Shown here piece by piece: positions 20,854 through 32,918 of a DNA stretch of 64,000 bases (the first letter of the stretch is position 1; each line of letters opens with the position of its first letter). The DNA is from Amia ocellicauda (Eukaryota; Chordata; Actinopteri; Amiiformes; Amiidae): the NCBI RefSeq assembly GCF_036373705.1, contig NC_089850.1:35002733-35066732 (forward strand), read 5' to 3'. Under the pieces are notes generated by a model. That model saw only the letters and a list, made by a program, of their open reading frames with translations. It had not been told where the DNA came from and did not search any database. A program made the translations under genes and the position numbers.

Positions 20854-23800
20854 TCTGTCACAGCAGGGATGGAAATTAGATTGTATCTCTGCTTGTCACT
20901 CAGGCTTGTGTCAGTCAGTTTTGCGAGTGTCCACCAGTCCTTGTCCGTCTCTCTTAGCTCTTTTCAGTCACTACCTGCAATGTCCTTCTCAATGTCCCTA
21001 CACCTCTCACCTGGGGTTCTCCCTGCCTGACTCTGTGTGCAGGCTGTGAGCAGGAGATGACGCGGGAGGATGTGCGGGAGCTGTCCTCAGAGGGAGACTC
21101 TGCGCTGGGAAGAGCCAGCAGCCCGGTCCCTGGCTCAGACAGGCCTGTCGTACACCAGGTGGCCTCTGCACCCATGCCCTCAGACTGCGGTGAGACGCAC
21201 ACTGGCACACATTGTACACAAACACTGCCACGCACACTGGCACTGCGTTTGAGTGCCCTCACTGCATCGCGCACAGTCATTGGCAGCGATGCAGACAGTC
21301 CCACTAGTGTTTACACTCTTAGTGAATTATAGACCCCCTCTCACTGTGCACACACACTGGCACAACCAGGACATGTTGCCTTTTTGCTCTGTGGATATTA
21401 AAGCATCAATCCTAGAAGTGAAACTTGCCTGTTGTCCGCAAACTTGTCCCTCCGATATTACCTCTCGCTCTGCCTCCTCCCAGCTGGGGGATGAAGGGCA
21501 GGGCAACTTTTCCAAGGTCTGTTTGTTTACACACTACAGAGGAGTGCAGAAAGGAGGGGAGGGTGCTGATTTGGGCATAGAGGGGCAGTGTTGGACAGGG
21601 GCCGTGTCTGCTCTCACAATGCTCCACTGTTTGTAGGGAGCCAATGACTGCTCAAAGAGATTAGCAGCTCTTAAACAGCGTAGGTCTTGTACCATTACCG
21701 ATTATGCATAGTTTTGACAAAGCTGTTTTGTGACGTGGCTCAGTTGGTCCTGGAGGAGCATTTTATTTTTTTATACAAAGGTATCATTTTACATCGCCAC
21801 CTGCTCTGCTCACAACCTGGAAAGTCCCAGGGCTGCTAATCACTGTTAAGCACTTCAGAAGGGGGCTTTCATCTCAGCTGGCCTACACAAGTGACGATAA
21901 CGGGGGGCTTTTATCCACTCATTGAAGATTCTGGCTTTTTGTAATATTTAATCCTCAACAATAGATAACAATAGTTTTAAAGGTACTGGTTGTATGAGCA
22001 ACTCTGTAATGGCTTACTTGTTGTTTCATGGCTCTTTGAGATATTTGGATGAAAGAAGCTCTATTACTATTATTCTAAATGACTGGGACTCTTCAGAACC
22101 AGGGCTGCTAACCACCACTGCAGCCCGGTCAAGTCTTCCTGTGCGGTTCGGTAATGCGGTCCTATAGTTTGTTTTACTGGTCCTCTCTGACCCGCTGTGT
22201 CATCCTGCCTCGGACAGAATTCTCCTTCTTTGACCCGAACGAGCCGAAGTGCCGGGCCATCCTGCTGGACCCTCAGACCTCCGTGTCGGAGCTGTTTGCT
22301 GTGCTGCGCCAGTGGGTCCCCCAGGTCCAGCAGAACATCAGCCTGATTGGAAATGAGGTCTGTGCTCTTCGTTAACACTGTCATAGTCATCATCACTGAG
22401 TGTGCCCTCCACCTCTCACAATGCTCTGGATTCTCTTTCCTCACACACCTGATATAATTGGTTAAATGAGCGACTTTCACTTTCATTCCCTTGTGCTTGA
22501 CATCGTTCACTTTATCCTCTTGTCTTCTCATACAGCTCCTCCTCCCACAAAATGAAACTATTGTTATTGAAACTATAGTGTTCATTCAGTGTCTCTCTGC
22601 GATGGTATAAATTGAGTGGAGTGCTAATAGATGCTATATAGATGTGTACTGCACTGCGCTGAGAAACACTGTCAGGTAGCTGTACAGCAGTGAACTGCAT
22701 TGAGGTGTAGCCCCAGTACAGACTGCAGACTGAAGATGACTTCCTGTTAGTCGATGCGTTTCCTCTGTCAGTTTGTTCAAGACTGCTCTAGTACCGTGAC
22801 CACAATGGGGATATCAGTTTCTATGTTTCGGGTGTCGTCTTGCTACTGCAATGCTCTTATTTTGTGGTTAAAGACACAAAAAAAACCAGACCAAATAAGT
22901 TATTCCTACTCTTTTTTTTTCTATTGACTATGGTGTTTCTCAAATCCATTCAATTCAAAGATACGCTTTGTACAAGTTGTGCTTAAAAGGCTTAACAGTT
23001 AAACCACACCACAGAACAGCGCAAAGGACCACACATTTTGTTACGTCCATTGATGTGCCTTTATAAGTTTGTGCACCAGAGCTGAATGTGTGTAAGATGA
23101 GCCAGTTACTGTGATGACCCTTTGGACTTGGTAGAGTCTCCAGGGGACTGGTCTTTTGGTGTAGTGTAGTGGGTTTGTCACTCTCTGTGGGGGGGTTGTG
23201 TTGATTGGTGTGGGGGTCCCAGCGCACATGCTACATCAGCAATGCAACCAATGAGAGAAATGGCCAGGAGGACCCTCCCCCTCATCTGCTGCTGTCCTGT
23301 GTTCTTGTCGACCTGCTCAGATTCTGAAGCGCGGGTGTGGAGTGAACGACCGCGATGGCCTGACTGACATGAGCCTGCTGCACTACACCTGCAAGGCGGG
23401 GGCCCCGGGGATAGGTGAGAGAGGAGGAAGAGGAAGAGGAAGAGGGAGAGGGTGGGATGGGGTTGAGAGAGAGGTAGGGACTGACAGTTGCCAGTGACAG
23501 GGTTCATACAGGTCATGTACATTTTGGAAAAGTCATTGAAATTAACTTTAATATACAGTGATTTTAACCATTACTTTCTGAGAGTATCATTTTGTTTTTG
23601 CTGTCGGTTGCGGGGTCCTAAAGCCTTTTTCAAACTGTTGCTAAGTGATGAACGTCACATACTCTTTCCAATTCCAAATGGAAACGCCCAAAACAGGCCA
23701 TTTGTATTTGATGTTTTGCATTACTTTGTTTTTTTTTTATGCCAGGGAAATGAATGAAAAGTATTCTAAATAGCTGGAGAAGGATGTGGACAGGAGTTGT

Positions 23801-26575
23801 GAAAAGTGTAAATTCTGTGATTATCTATTAATTTTTCTTGTGCAGTCATTGGAAAGGACAAAAATAAGTTGAAGAAAATGAAGGACAGAGTGGGTGGCTT
23901 CGGATTTCAGAACCTTTAGTGTTACTAGTGCAGTGTTTTGTTTTTTTAGTTGTGTTGCTACCAAAGAACTACATTTTAAAGTAGAATATGAACATTTAGC
24001 CCTGCTGTCTTTAATTAAATTTTAGTTTTGTCAATTCAATGCTCCTTGATAGTTTACAATTTAGCTATATGTATTTAACATTTACCATCAGTAAAATATC
24101 ATCATCAATAAATACATACTTATCATGGAAATATAGATAATTTATTTTATGTTATGGAATAGTTCTGAAAAAGTCCTGGAATGTATTTGTTCTAAATGTG
24201 TATGAACCCTGCAGTGAGGGAGAAAGTGATGGAAGGGACAGAAGGGAGGTAGAGAGGGAGATGGAGTAAAGAAGGTAAACCGTAAACTCTTTCAGTACAG
24301 CAGGTTTTCCCATTTCAAGTCAATAACACGGCGGGTGACTGAATCCAAACTCCACAACCCTCTGGGAGTCATACAGAGCACCTGTTGCCTGCAGTCACAG
24401 TGCTCATGTACAGTACAGTGAAGGCCATGCTTGTTTCATAGAGCAACGCTGGCCTCTAGTGGCACACTGAGTTCTGCAGCTGGGAGAGAATGTAACTGTT
24501 TGAACTCTTGGAGTTCCCAGTTTTCGTTTCTACTCTGCCCCTGAGCCTATGTGTGTGTGTTGCCTCTTGTGATTGTGTGAAAGGGTGTGATGAGTGTTAA
24601 GTGTGTGTTTTTGTGGTCTGTGTCACTGTGTGTGTGTTGCAGGAGACGCGGAGGTGGCAGCTAGCTTTGCGAGGCAGTTACTGTCTCTGGGGGCGGAGCC
24701 GGGGCTGCGCTCACGCTGGACCAACATGAGCCCCCTGCACTACGCTGCCTATTTTGACGTCCCTCCTCTGATCACCACTGTGCTGCTCGCCGCCCAGCCA
24801 GGGGGTGAGTCTGATGCATTGTGACTCTTATACACGCTGGGATATACACTAGAACACTGTACTGCACACTATAATCCTGATCAGTACTGTAATCTACTGA
24901 AACAATTTGATACACACACTGACATGCACTATAATCCTTATAAATGCTCCACTACCCTGCAACACTGTAATCTACTGTAATATACTTGGTGACACATGGG
25001 AACATACAACTCACTGTAAATACTGTAGCATTCTGACCCTGTTGTGTCTCCTGGCCCAGAGGTGGACGTCACCTGCAGTGACTTTGACTTTGGCACGGCT
25101 CTGCACATCGCTGCCTCCAACCTGTGTGTGTCGGCCGTGCGCTGTCTGCTGCAGCATGGGGCCAACCCCGCCTTCAGGGTGAGCGAGAGGGTGGGATAGT
25201 GTGGGGCTTCAGCATGTGTGGGAAGGGAAACAAGGATAACAGTGTCTAGCGTGGTAGGTGGTATGGAACTAAGTGTGTGTAGGATGGGTAGAGAGAGAGA
25301 GGCAGAGGAAGGCAGATGCAGATAGAGCAGTAGATTGCCAAACAGTCTGACCGAAGCCTCACAGGCCCATCTTGCTGCACACAAACATCCTGTCATCCTC
25401 GAAAATGAAAAGGACAATTTTATGTTTAATAGATGCAGTTGCAGTGTGTGTACAGTAGGGGACACTGGCACGTTGTCAATGCAGCCCCCTCTGACTCCCA
25501 CTGTCAGGAGCGACTCGGAGGCACTCAGCGGAGCACCGAGACTCGGCACCGAGTAGCAGCACAGCTGGAAATCTCATTTGCATTACATGGCAGATTGAGT
25601 CACTCGAGGTTTATGTGAGGTGCAGGCTGCGTGGCTCAAGCTGACTCCTGGGGCTGCATATTTCATGCTTGTTTACCTGATGCTGATTTAAGTCACTTAA
25701 ATTATGGTGCTTATTTGCTGTTTTTCCTATTTCTTGGTCCGTCAGCCGATCGGGCTGTGATGGGAGCCAGTGCGGTCATACTGCCAGCAGTTTAAGGTGT
25801 TTGTTCTAATGTGTTGCCTGTGGGGTGTGACTGTTCTTGGGAAGAAGTGTCTCCCGTTTTTAGTGTGATTAGTCTGTGATGGGTGACTGAGTCGTGTAGT
25901 TGAAGCTGAGCTTATTTCATAAAGAGTGGATGAAACTCTAGTGTTATTTCACTGTTTTCAAACCGAGATGCAGACAAATCCGGCTCCTCTTGCGTCTTAT
26001 CTTTCTTGTGCCCTGTTGGATCTTATCTGTCTGGAGCGTAGGGAGGCAGAGGTGTTCATCAGAGCACAATGCAAAAGATGATGATGATGTTATTATTATA
26101 TAACGGTTTTCAGTAATTTCTTCCTTTTTTAAGTTAGGCTATTGCTGTCGAGTGAATAATAACTAGAGAATATACATCTGATTTGAAAAACAATAAAAAT
26201 GAACAAAGGAAACGAACGAGCACGGTGGGTTTGTTCTGAGACGCGCGATCTTATTCGCAACCCCTGCAGGCCTGGGCCAGTCTTCGTGTTAGTGTAGCTG
26301 TGGTTAGATGTTGTGTCAAAGTGTGAAGACTGTGCCTGTGCGTTGACAGCTCAACCCCCTCTGAAGATCAGACAGTGCGGGGATCAGACTGGCATCACCA
26401 ACCCTCCTTTCTTTCTTTCTATCTCTTTCCCTCTATATCTCTGCATCCTCTCCATCTCACTTTCTCTCTCATTTTCTCCCCTCCCCCTGCCCCCTCTATC
26501 TCTCTGCATCTCTGTTCAATTCACTTTCATTTGTAGACTTTTTTTCTGGCATGACTACAGTAGAAGCACTGTCTG

Positions 26576-26636
<61 letters not shown>

Positions 26637-29600
26637 GCATTGTGTGGAGCTGCACACTCCCCACAGCACAGCTCTGATCAGCCGTCACTCACTGCCAATG
26701 TGGAGCTGTCATTGTGGAGGAGCGCTCTCGCAACACGCTTACTCACACTAGTGCGCACACACACACACACACACACTCCAACCATCTCTCTCCTCTCGCA
26801 CACTCTCACCCTCTCTCAAACAATCACTTTCATTCTCCCACATAATTTCAGTCAACCCCAGGTGTTCTGTGTTTACCTGCTTGGCCATGGCACAGTATTC
26901 CATTATGGTCTGAACTTGGTTGGACCAATTTGACAACATAGGCACCTGAACGCCACTTATGCGAACCCCTGCATGTGTAGCTATGTTTCTCTTAAATGGC
27001 AGTGTGGGGCTTCAATAAGTTGATTTGGCAGTGTCGGAACTGGTGTCCCCAGGTGCCCCTGGCTTCTAACTCCCACTTACACACTACATTAGCAGCTGAT
27101 GCAGTGCGGATCGCCGGGGCCCTGGGGGGGGCTGGGCTGTATCACAGTATTTCAGCAGACATCACTGCCGAGTACAGGAACAGGCTGGCAGCATAGAGAC
27201 AGGGGCAGGGCATGTGTGCAGCAATGGAGGAGAAGGCTGTGGGAGAGAAGAGGCCAGGGGTGGACAGTTGAGAGAATGCTGGGAATAATTATTAATATTA
27301 TTGTTAATACTTAAATGTTTAGTTAAAAAAAAAAAAAAAAAAAAAAAAGGACCTCACAGAGCTTCACAGAAGGCAATCTGGTTAAAGTACCTTACAGGTT
27401 CAGGTATTTAATAAAGATTCCTGTCTCTCACACTGTGCATGTAGAATGAATGTGGCCAGTGCCCTGTGGACGTGGTGCCTGAGCCTCTGGACATGCCCCT
27501 GGAGATGGCGGACGCTGCTGCCCAGGCCAAGGAGTTGAGACAGCTGCTGAGGGAGGCACTGCCTCAACCCGCCTCCCTCCCGCTCCTCCCCTCACCCCGC
27601 CGCCCTCACAGGAGCCCCAGGACCAATCAAAACACCCCAGACTCCAGCTCCAGCCGGGGCCTGCTGGCATCACTGGGGCTGCGTCTGGGAGATAGGGTCA
27701 TCATCGCTGGACAGAAGGTACGAGAGACAGACGGGTGTGGGAGGGAGCTGGCAGGGAGAAATGGACTGGAGTGGGTTTTGCAGACAGGGGCCCAGCAGTG
27801 CACACAGCTGCCGAGACCGAAGCCAGTGCTGTCTGGACTATAGTATAATGCCCTGATTCGAGCAGGCCCTGCGTGGACTATAGTACTGTATTATCTAGAT
27901 CCAGATTAAAGTATAGGGCCCAGATTGGCGTTGCTGCGCTCTGAGTGGGCGACTGCTGATGCTGTCACTGGAGATGCAGCTCTGCTGAGCTGGAGAGGCT
28001 GCAGCAATAACAGGCCCCGACACTCTCACCCCCTGGTCACAAAGAGCGCTGCTCTGTTGTTGTTTATGTGGCAGCCGAGGCCGCATTTGGCATTTCGCTT
28101 TGCTTTGCTTTGCTTTGATAATGAGTGTGTGTTGTGGGGAAGTGGGCGTTGAGTGCCTATTGTTTTGGAGATGCATTTGCTCTCGCCTGTGAGATGAAAA
28201 GCCCTGTTTGTTGTTTTTAAATGAAGTGCTTTATTTTCAAAGAATGTGTATTTTTAGAGTTGTTGCCGTTATTGTGACTGTGTTTCTCAGCACAGTGTTG
28301 TAAAGTTGCAGTGTGGTTTCCAGAGCAGGGCCTCAGTTCAGTCGGGTTTATAGGTCTCTCTGGATCATCGACACCTTCAGAACGGGGGACTGTAGTTACT
28401 GTCTACTGGACCTGAGCTGTGTCCCCCTGTCTCGTGATTTAAAGGCTGTACTTTGTAAGAATCCCTGCTGTGGAGGGCTGAGATGTAGTATCTGTTTCCA
28501 TTGAAGCTGTGCCTTGTTTTTGATGCACACAACATGTAAGAGGAACGCTGGGAACCGAGTGCGGCAGTGAGTCCACCTGAGGTCAGGCGTGGTCAGCGTC
28601 TGTCCTCGGTGAAGGTGTCCCGGCTATCAGCATGGCCGTCTTTGACATGATTTAATAGGAAAAGCGTCTAATGAGGTTTCACCCTGCAGTGGAAATGAAA
28701 TCCAAGAAACCGAGCGCAGATTAACTAATCAAAACACTGTTATCTTTTCAGGAGGCCAGCGCTCGCTTGCTTTGTGTTTGAATATTATTTAATTAATTAA
28801 AATAATGATTTCTTTTTTCTCCTCTAGTCGTTTTTTCCTTCACTTTTGCAATGTCAATGGGGTGCCATCTGCTCGAGTAGACAAAATATTAAACACACGG
28901 TCACATTACCAGCTGAACCACAGAGGACGCCTTGGACACTGATTTAGACATGTAACTTATTTGTATTTACAGAAATGTTGCTTCATGTTGTTCTGATTAA
29001 TGCTCATCTCTTTCTTGCATGTCTGTCTCTCTCCATGTGTGTGTGTGTGTGTGTGTGTCTGGCTCCTTGTGCATTGTGTGTACACACGTCTGTCTCTGTC
29101 CATTTGTCTGTGTGTGTGTCAAGGTCGGCACGCTGCGTTTCTGTGGGGCGACTGAGTTTTCTGGCGGTCAGTGGGCTGGGGTGGAGCTGGAAGACCCCGA
29201 GGGGAAGAATGATGGCTCGGTCGGGGGGGTGCAGTACTTTACCTGCCGGCCCAAACACGGTATTGACACCCTCGCCCGGTCACACACATGCATGCACACT
29301 GTCCCTGCACAGACTAGCTCGGAGGACTCGGTTTCTGTTCAGCAGGGCTTAGTGCCGGAGAGAGACAGTGTGTTAATTTTTGTTGGCCACCCCCTAAATC
29401 ACCACTGTCGGTGTTGATTATTGAATCATTAAAGCGGTGACTTGTTTAGCGAAGAGAAATCTTGTCCTTGATCAGTTACCCACTATACAGCAGTGAGAAG
29501 GAGAATACACGTCACTGAACTGTGCTGAGGGAGGGAGAAACTGATGTTGTATACAGGGGATAATGGAACCCTGTTTTATCCCCAGCTGCCCTCTGATCTC

Positions 29601-32600
29601 TGCCCTCTGCCCTCTGCCCCAGGCATCTTCGCCCCCGTGTCAAAGGTCACCCGGGTCGGGGAGTGGCGCCGGACCATGGTGCGCAGCTCCACTCCACTGC
29701 GGGGGGGGCGGCCCGACCTGTCCCACATCACAGCCAGAGTCAACACAGGTATGGCCCTGAACACTAACAACAGATCACTGAACACTGAGAAACTGCAGCT
29801 GCCGGCCCGGGGGCAACACACGCGGTCCTCTCTGCAGGGATCGCCGACACGCAAGAGTGTTGTGCAAGACTTGACTTAACGGTCTCCACCCCCAAGCCTC
29901 TGGAAGACAAAAGTGACAGTGAGGTGATGTGGAAGTAATGCATCTTTAATTTAGCTTTATTTAGATGTACTGCTATTATATTATAATTAATAATCTGAGA
30001 GGGGGCATACTGTTTTTCCTTTCAGCAATTGAGCAAGGTCATGAGAGCTAAAAATGAAGTGTGTTTGTTTGAAAACAGAACCACTTCTACTTCCTTATTT
30101 ATTTTCTATGAATGTATTTATTTTGGCACACTGTATTTTTTCTCTTTTTCCATGTTGCCATTATGGTTTTATTCGTTTACTCTGTCCTATCTTGTGTAAA
30201 CCATTGCATGCCTCTCTTTACCTCCCTCTCCTCATCCCTCCATCCCCTCAACTGCATCTCATGTTTTTGTTTTTTCTTTCTTTTTGGTTTTGTTCCACTT
30301 GATTGCCAAAAGGAGCACCATCTTTCAAAAAACAGACTGCAAAACCCCCCCAGAGCACAGACAAGCCCCCAGCTGCCCAGCCAGGTACAGCTCTCTGTGG
30401 ATCGCAGCTCACAGCACGCACCTTGCTCATTTAAGGCTTTGTGGCTCCCCCAACCCCCCCCCCACCCCCCAGTTGTTTCAGATAGGAAAATCTTAACTCT
30501 GCTTCAGGGTTTTTGTATCCTTTGTTGCTGGTTACTTTTTCATGCTCTGAAACCTGACTGAGGCATCCATGACTACAGTCAATCCACAGAGTTTGATCCA
30601 CAGGGCCCCAAATGAGCAACAAAAGGGGATACTTGGTAGCTGAGAAACCTGTAGTCCAGGAGTGTGTTGTGCTGTGTCCCCCCCACTGGCCCCTGTAGTG
30701 TGCCGTGCTGTGCCATGCTATGCCATGCTGTGCTGTGTGTCCCGTGCCTGTTGGGGTTGAGGGTGATGACTGTGAGAGCAGTGCCTGTGTGTGGCTCTGC
30801 TTCAGTGTGTGCCCTGACTGCACAGTCACCCTCACACCCATTTTCCATGCCTGGCTCCCACTGGCTCTTCATTGTGCAAATACTTTCCTCTTTATTTCTC
30901 TTTCAAATCTATTATTTTCTGTCTCTCACTCTTATCATCCTTTTTTCTTTCTCTCTCAGGTTCTCCTTCTTTTCTAGGCTCCAGTCGTTCCTCCTCCTCC
31001 TCCTCTCTGGATTCCAGACAGCCCTCCAGTGTCCGGCTCCGACCCTCACCACGGGCGCGCCCCCCTGCCCGCCCCAGGAGGGAGAGAGCCCCTAGCAGTG
31101 CCAAGGCAGCGGCCCCTGGTGCCCGCACGCCCGCTGGTAGCTACTTCATCACAATTGGAGCATGTAATGAGTTTGAATAGTGTTCTGCTGAGGCTGAGGC
31201 TATGCTGTGATGCCCCCCAGGCCCCCGGATGCGAAGGCCCTCGGTGAGCAGCGCCGTGTCCGTAGGGGAGGAGGGGGAGGTGCAGCTCGGCGAGCGTGTG
31301 CTGGTGGCGGGACAGAGGACCGGCCTGGTGCAGTTCTGTGGCAACACCAGCTTCGCCCCTGGTGAGAGACTTTTCTGCCCAAACCACCTCCCCAGTGAAC
31401 TCTGTAGTAGAAAAGCAGAAGTTTGGCATGAAACTTTTGTCATAATATTTTAACTTCTGTCTTTTCATATATATGGTTTTAATAGTTTGTATATTTTTTA
31501 AATGATGTATTAATTGTCATGTATGAAGTGGAAGTGTGCGCGTAACTCTCTCCTCTCATTTTCGTTTAGTCTTTCTTCCATTTTCCTGTCTAACTGTTTA
31601 TCTCTGTGTCTCTGTATCCCTCTATCCTCCTCTGTTGCAGGCCTGTGGTTAGGGATCGAGCTGGACAAACCCAGTGGGAAAAACGATGGCTCTGTGGGGG
31701 GGGTACAGTACTTCAAATGTCCCCCCAAACACGGCGTCTTCGCCCCTCCCTCCAGGGTACAGCGGTCAGTATCCCTGTCTGTGCCATGATTGTAAAATCA
31801 CTGTTTTGGGCCCAATATCAATCATGTATTTTGGTATGTGTATTCTTTCTCTTGGTATTTCAGATTTCTCTCTGTTCAGTAACACAATAGTTTCCATCAT
31901 GACAGTGTGTTAAGCCTGTGTGTTCTGCCGCCTTCAATTAACCTGCAGGTGCCTGTGGAGTTGGGGTGCTGCTCGGGGCTCTGATTCTCTTGCAAGCTGC
32001 ACCCAGCTTATCTGCAGAGTTCTGTGGTGTTAGACTGTGAATAAAGTGCTGGAGCTTTACAGGGAATTAAAGTGCAGGGCTGTAATGCTTGAGAGGGAGA
32101 GTGGGGGGGAGGGAAGGTAGAGCAATGAAGGGAGCGTGGGAGGAAGAAAAGAGGGGAAGGCAGGAAGTGACTGGAGGCAGTGTTCTATGTTACAGGATCC
32201 ATGGCTCCCTGGACTCTCTGACTGATCTCTCCTCTGCCCGGCTCAACCACTCCTTCCCAGGTGAGGGTCACACAGAGACCTGTCGTATTCATTTCGTCTA
32301 CAGTCTGCCTTGTCACGACTTTATTACACTGACAATGTGTTTGTCTGTTTGTCAGGAATCCGGCGAAGCTTCAGCACGTCATCCACTCTCTCTGCTCACA
32401 GGGACCTCAGCCGGAGGAGCCCAGTCAACAGGTAAAGCCCCACAGAACTGCGCAGACCAGCCGAAACATCCGTCCCGGCTGGCATTGGGCTTTTCCTGTG
32501 TATGCATCAAGTGTGCATCCAGTTTTGACCCGTCTCTGTGTGTGTGTGTGTCAGGTCTCGGCCTGCCGGGCTGCGGCGCAGTTGGAGCACTGCAAGCGCG

Positions 32601-32918
32601 GGCAGCCCGGGGGTGGCCCACTTCTCTGGGACGCCCACGCCCTGGTCCTCAGACGGTGGCGTGAAACTGCACCTGGGCATGACTGTCCTGCTGAGCAGCG
32701 CCAATGAGATGGGCGTAGTGCGCTACCTGGGGCCGGCGGACTTCGCCCCCGGGCTGTGGGTCGGCCTGGAGCTGCGCGGCGCCAAGGGCAAGAACGACGG
32801 CTCGGTGGGCGAGCGGCGCTACTTCAGCTGCCGGCCGGGACATGGGGTCCTGGTGCGGCCCAGCCGGGTGACGTACCGGGGAATCAACGGCGCCAAGCTC
32901 GTGGAGGAGGGCAGCTAG
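20374..32918 (+). CDS. clip4: CAP-Gly domain-containing linker protein 4 (16 coding exons)
   Basis: Joined exons 20374-20422, 21043-21189, 22218-22357, 23321-23414, 24643-24804, 25060-25178, 27445-27717, 29124-29259, 29623-29748, 30313-30384, 30960-31136, 31221-31361, 31641-31764, 32196-32260, 32356-32431 and 32555-32918 give 754 codons plus stop. All introns are GT-AG and the frame stays open. Residues about 110-240 hold ankyrin repeats (LLHYTCKAG, LHYAAYFDV, GTALHIAAS). Three CAP-Gly domains lie near 318-385, 519-586 and 670-740, each with GKNDG (355, 558 and 712) that binds EEY/F tails of tubulin and end-binding proteins. Three CAP-Gly domains plus ankyrins mark CLIP4; CLIP3 has two. Between them are Ser-, Arg- and Pro-rich linkers. 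It is slightly longer than human CLIP4 (about 705 residues), mainly in exons 2, 7 and 11. It is convergent with alk, as in human. Confidence 0.95.
20517..20551. repeat. (CT)n microsatellite
   Basis: CT run in clip4 intron after coding exon 1. Confidence 0.95.
20782..20851. repeat. (GT)n(GA)n compound microsatellite
   Basis: About ten GT units followed by about 25 GA units in the first coding intron of clip4. Confidence 0.95.
21043..21189 (+). CDS. clip4: clip4 exon 2
   Basis: Acceptor TGTGCAG, donor GTGAGA. Ends with SAPMPSDC, the conserved CLIP4 segment; the preceding acidic text is less conserved. Confidence 0.85.
22218..22357 (+). CDS. clip4: clip4 exon 3
   Basis: Encodes FSFFDPNEPKCRAILLDP and SVSELFAVLRQWVPQVQQNI, highly conserved before the ankyrin repeats. 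Donor GTCTGT is weak but in phase. Confidence 0.95.
23321..23414 (+). CDS. clip4: clip4 exon 4: ankyrin repeat 1
   Basis: Encodes ILKRGCGVNDRDGLTD and MSLLHYTCKAGAPGIG; acceptor CTGCTCAG, donor GTGAGA. Confidence 0.96.
24643..24804 (+). CDS. clip4: clip4 exon 5: ankyrin repeat 2
   Basis: Encodes LRSRWTNMSPLHYAAYFDVP. The pyrimidine tract before the acceptor is mainly TG repeats. Confidence 0.95.
25060..25178 (+). CDS. clip4: clip4 exon 6: ankyrin repeat 3
   Basis: Encodes EVDVTCSDFDFGTALHIAAS and LLQHGANPAFR; donor GTGAGC. Confidence 0.96.
26579..26635. repeat. (GT)n microsatellite
   Basis: About 28 GT units in clip4 intron 6. Confidence 0.95.
27325..27348. repeat. Poly(A) run
   Basis: A24 run about 100 bp upstream of clip4 exon 7. 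No adjoining SINE body was recognised. Confidence 0.85.
27445..27717 (+). CDS. clip4: clip4 exon 7: linker and start of CAP-Gly 1
   Basis: Encodes DVVPEPLDMPLEMADAAAQA, a Pro/Arg/Ser-rich linker longer than in mammals, then LGLRLGDRVIIAGQK. Phase 0 at both ends. Confidence 0.95.
29035..29058. repeat. (GT)n microsatellite
   Basis: GT run about 65 bp upstream of clip4 exon 8; a shorter TG run abuts that acceptor. Confidence 0.9.
29124..29259 (+). CDS. clip4: clip4 exon 8: CAP-Gly 1 core
   Basis: Encodes VGTLRFCGATEFSGGQWAGV and GKNDGSVGGVQYF, the tubulin/EB-binding motif. Donor GTATTG. Confidence 0.96.
29623..29748 (+). CDS. clip4: clip4 exon 9
   Basis: Ends CAP-Gly 1 (IFAPVSKVTRVG) and enters a basic linker to SHITARVNT. 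Donor GTATGG. Confidence 0.93.
30313..30384 (+). CDS. clip4: clip4 exon 10: short linker exon
   Basis: A 72-bp, phase-preserving exon encoding a Lys/Pro/Gln-rich linker (FKKQTAKPPQSTDKPP). Strong T-rich acceptor tract, donor GTACAG. It could be skipped without shifting the frame, so it may be alternative. Confidence 0.7.
30960..31136 (+). CDS. clip4: clip4 exon 11: Ser/Arg/Pro linker
   Basis: A 177-bp exon encoding GSPSFLGSSRSSSSSSLDSR and a basic Pro-rich stretch, equivalent to the Ser-rich region before CAP-Gly 2 in CLIP4. Confidence 0.9.
31221..31361 (+). CDS. clip4: clip4 exon 12: start of CAP-Gly 2
   Basis: Encodes VQLGERVLVAGQRTGLVQFC; donor GTGAGA. Confidence 0.96.
31641..31764 (+). 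CDS. clip4: clip4 exon 13: CAP-Gly 2 core
   Basis: Encodes GLWLGIELDKPSGKNDGSVG and VFAPPSRVQR; donor GTCAGT. Confidence 0.96.
32196..32260 (+). CDS. clip4: clip4 exon 14
   Basis: Encodes IHGSLDSLTDLSSARLNHSF; acceptor TTACAG, donor GTGAGG. Confidence 0.9.
32356..32431 (+). CDS. clip4: clip4 exon 15
   Basis: Encodes GIRRSFSTSSTLSAHRDLSR, matching the CLIP4 RRSFSTTS motif; donor GTAAAG. Confidence 0.93.
32555..32918 (+). CDS. clip4: clip4 exon 16: CAP-Gly 3 and C-terminus
   Basis: Encodes RRSWSTASAG, CAP-Gly 3 (SSANEMGVVRYLGPADFAPG and GKNDGSVGERRYF) and the conserved end VTYRGINGAKLVEEGS, stop TAG. Much GC-richer than flanking introns. Confidence 0.97.

Larger units (their letters stand above)
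25179..27444. other. clip4 intron 6 without supported exons
   Basis: Contains a long (GT)n at 26,579-26,635, a CA run near 26,756 and an A24 run at 27,325. No exon-like conserved peptide was seen. Confidence 0.6.

Noticed and set aside
22070..22585. 171-codon minus-strand frame over clip4 exon 3
   Set aside because: Antisense shadow of a conserved coding exon; no independent support.
20374..32918. Identification as clip3
   Set aside because: CLIP3 has two CAP-Gly domains; this gene has three, and alk is next to it.
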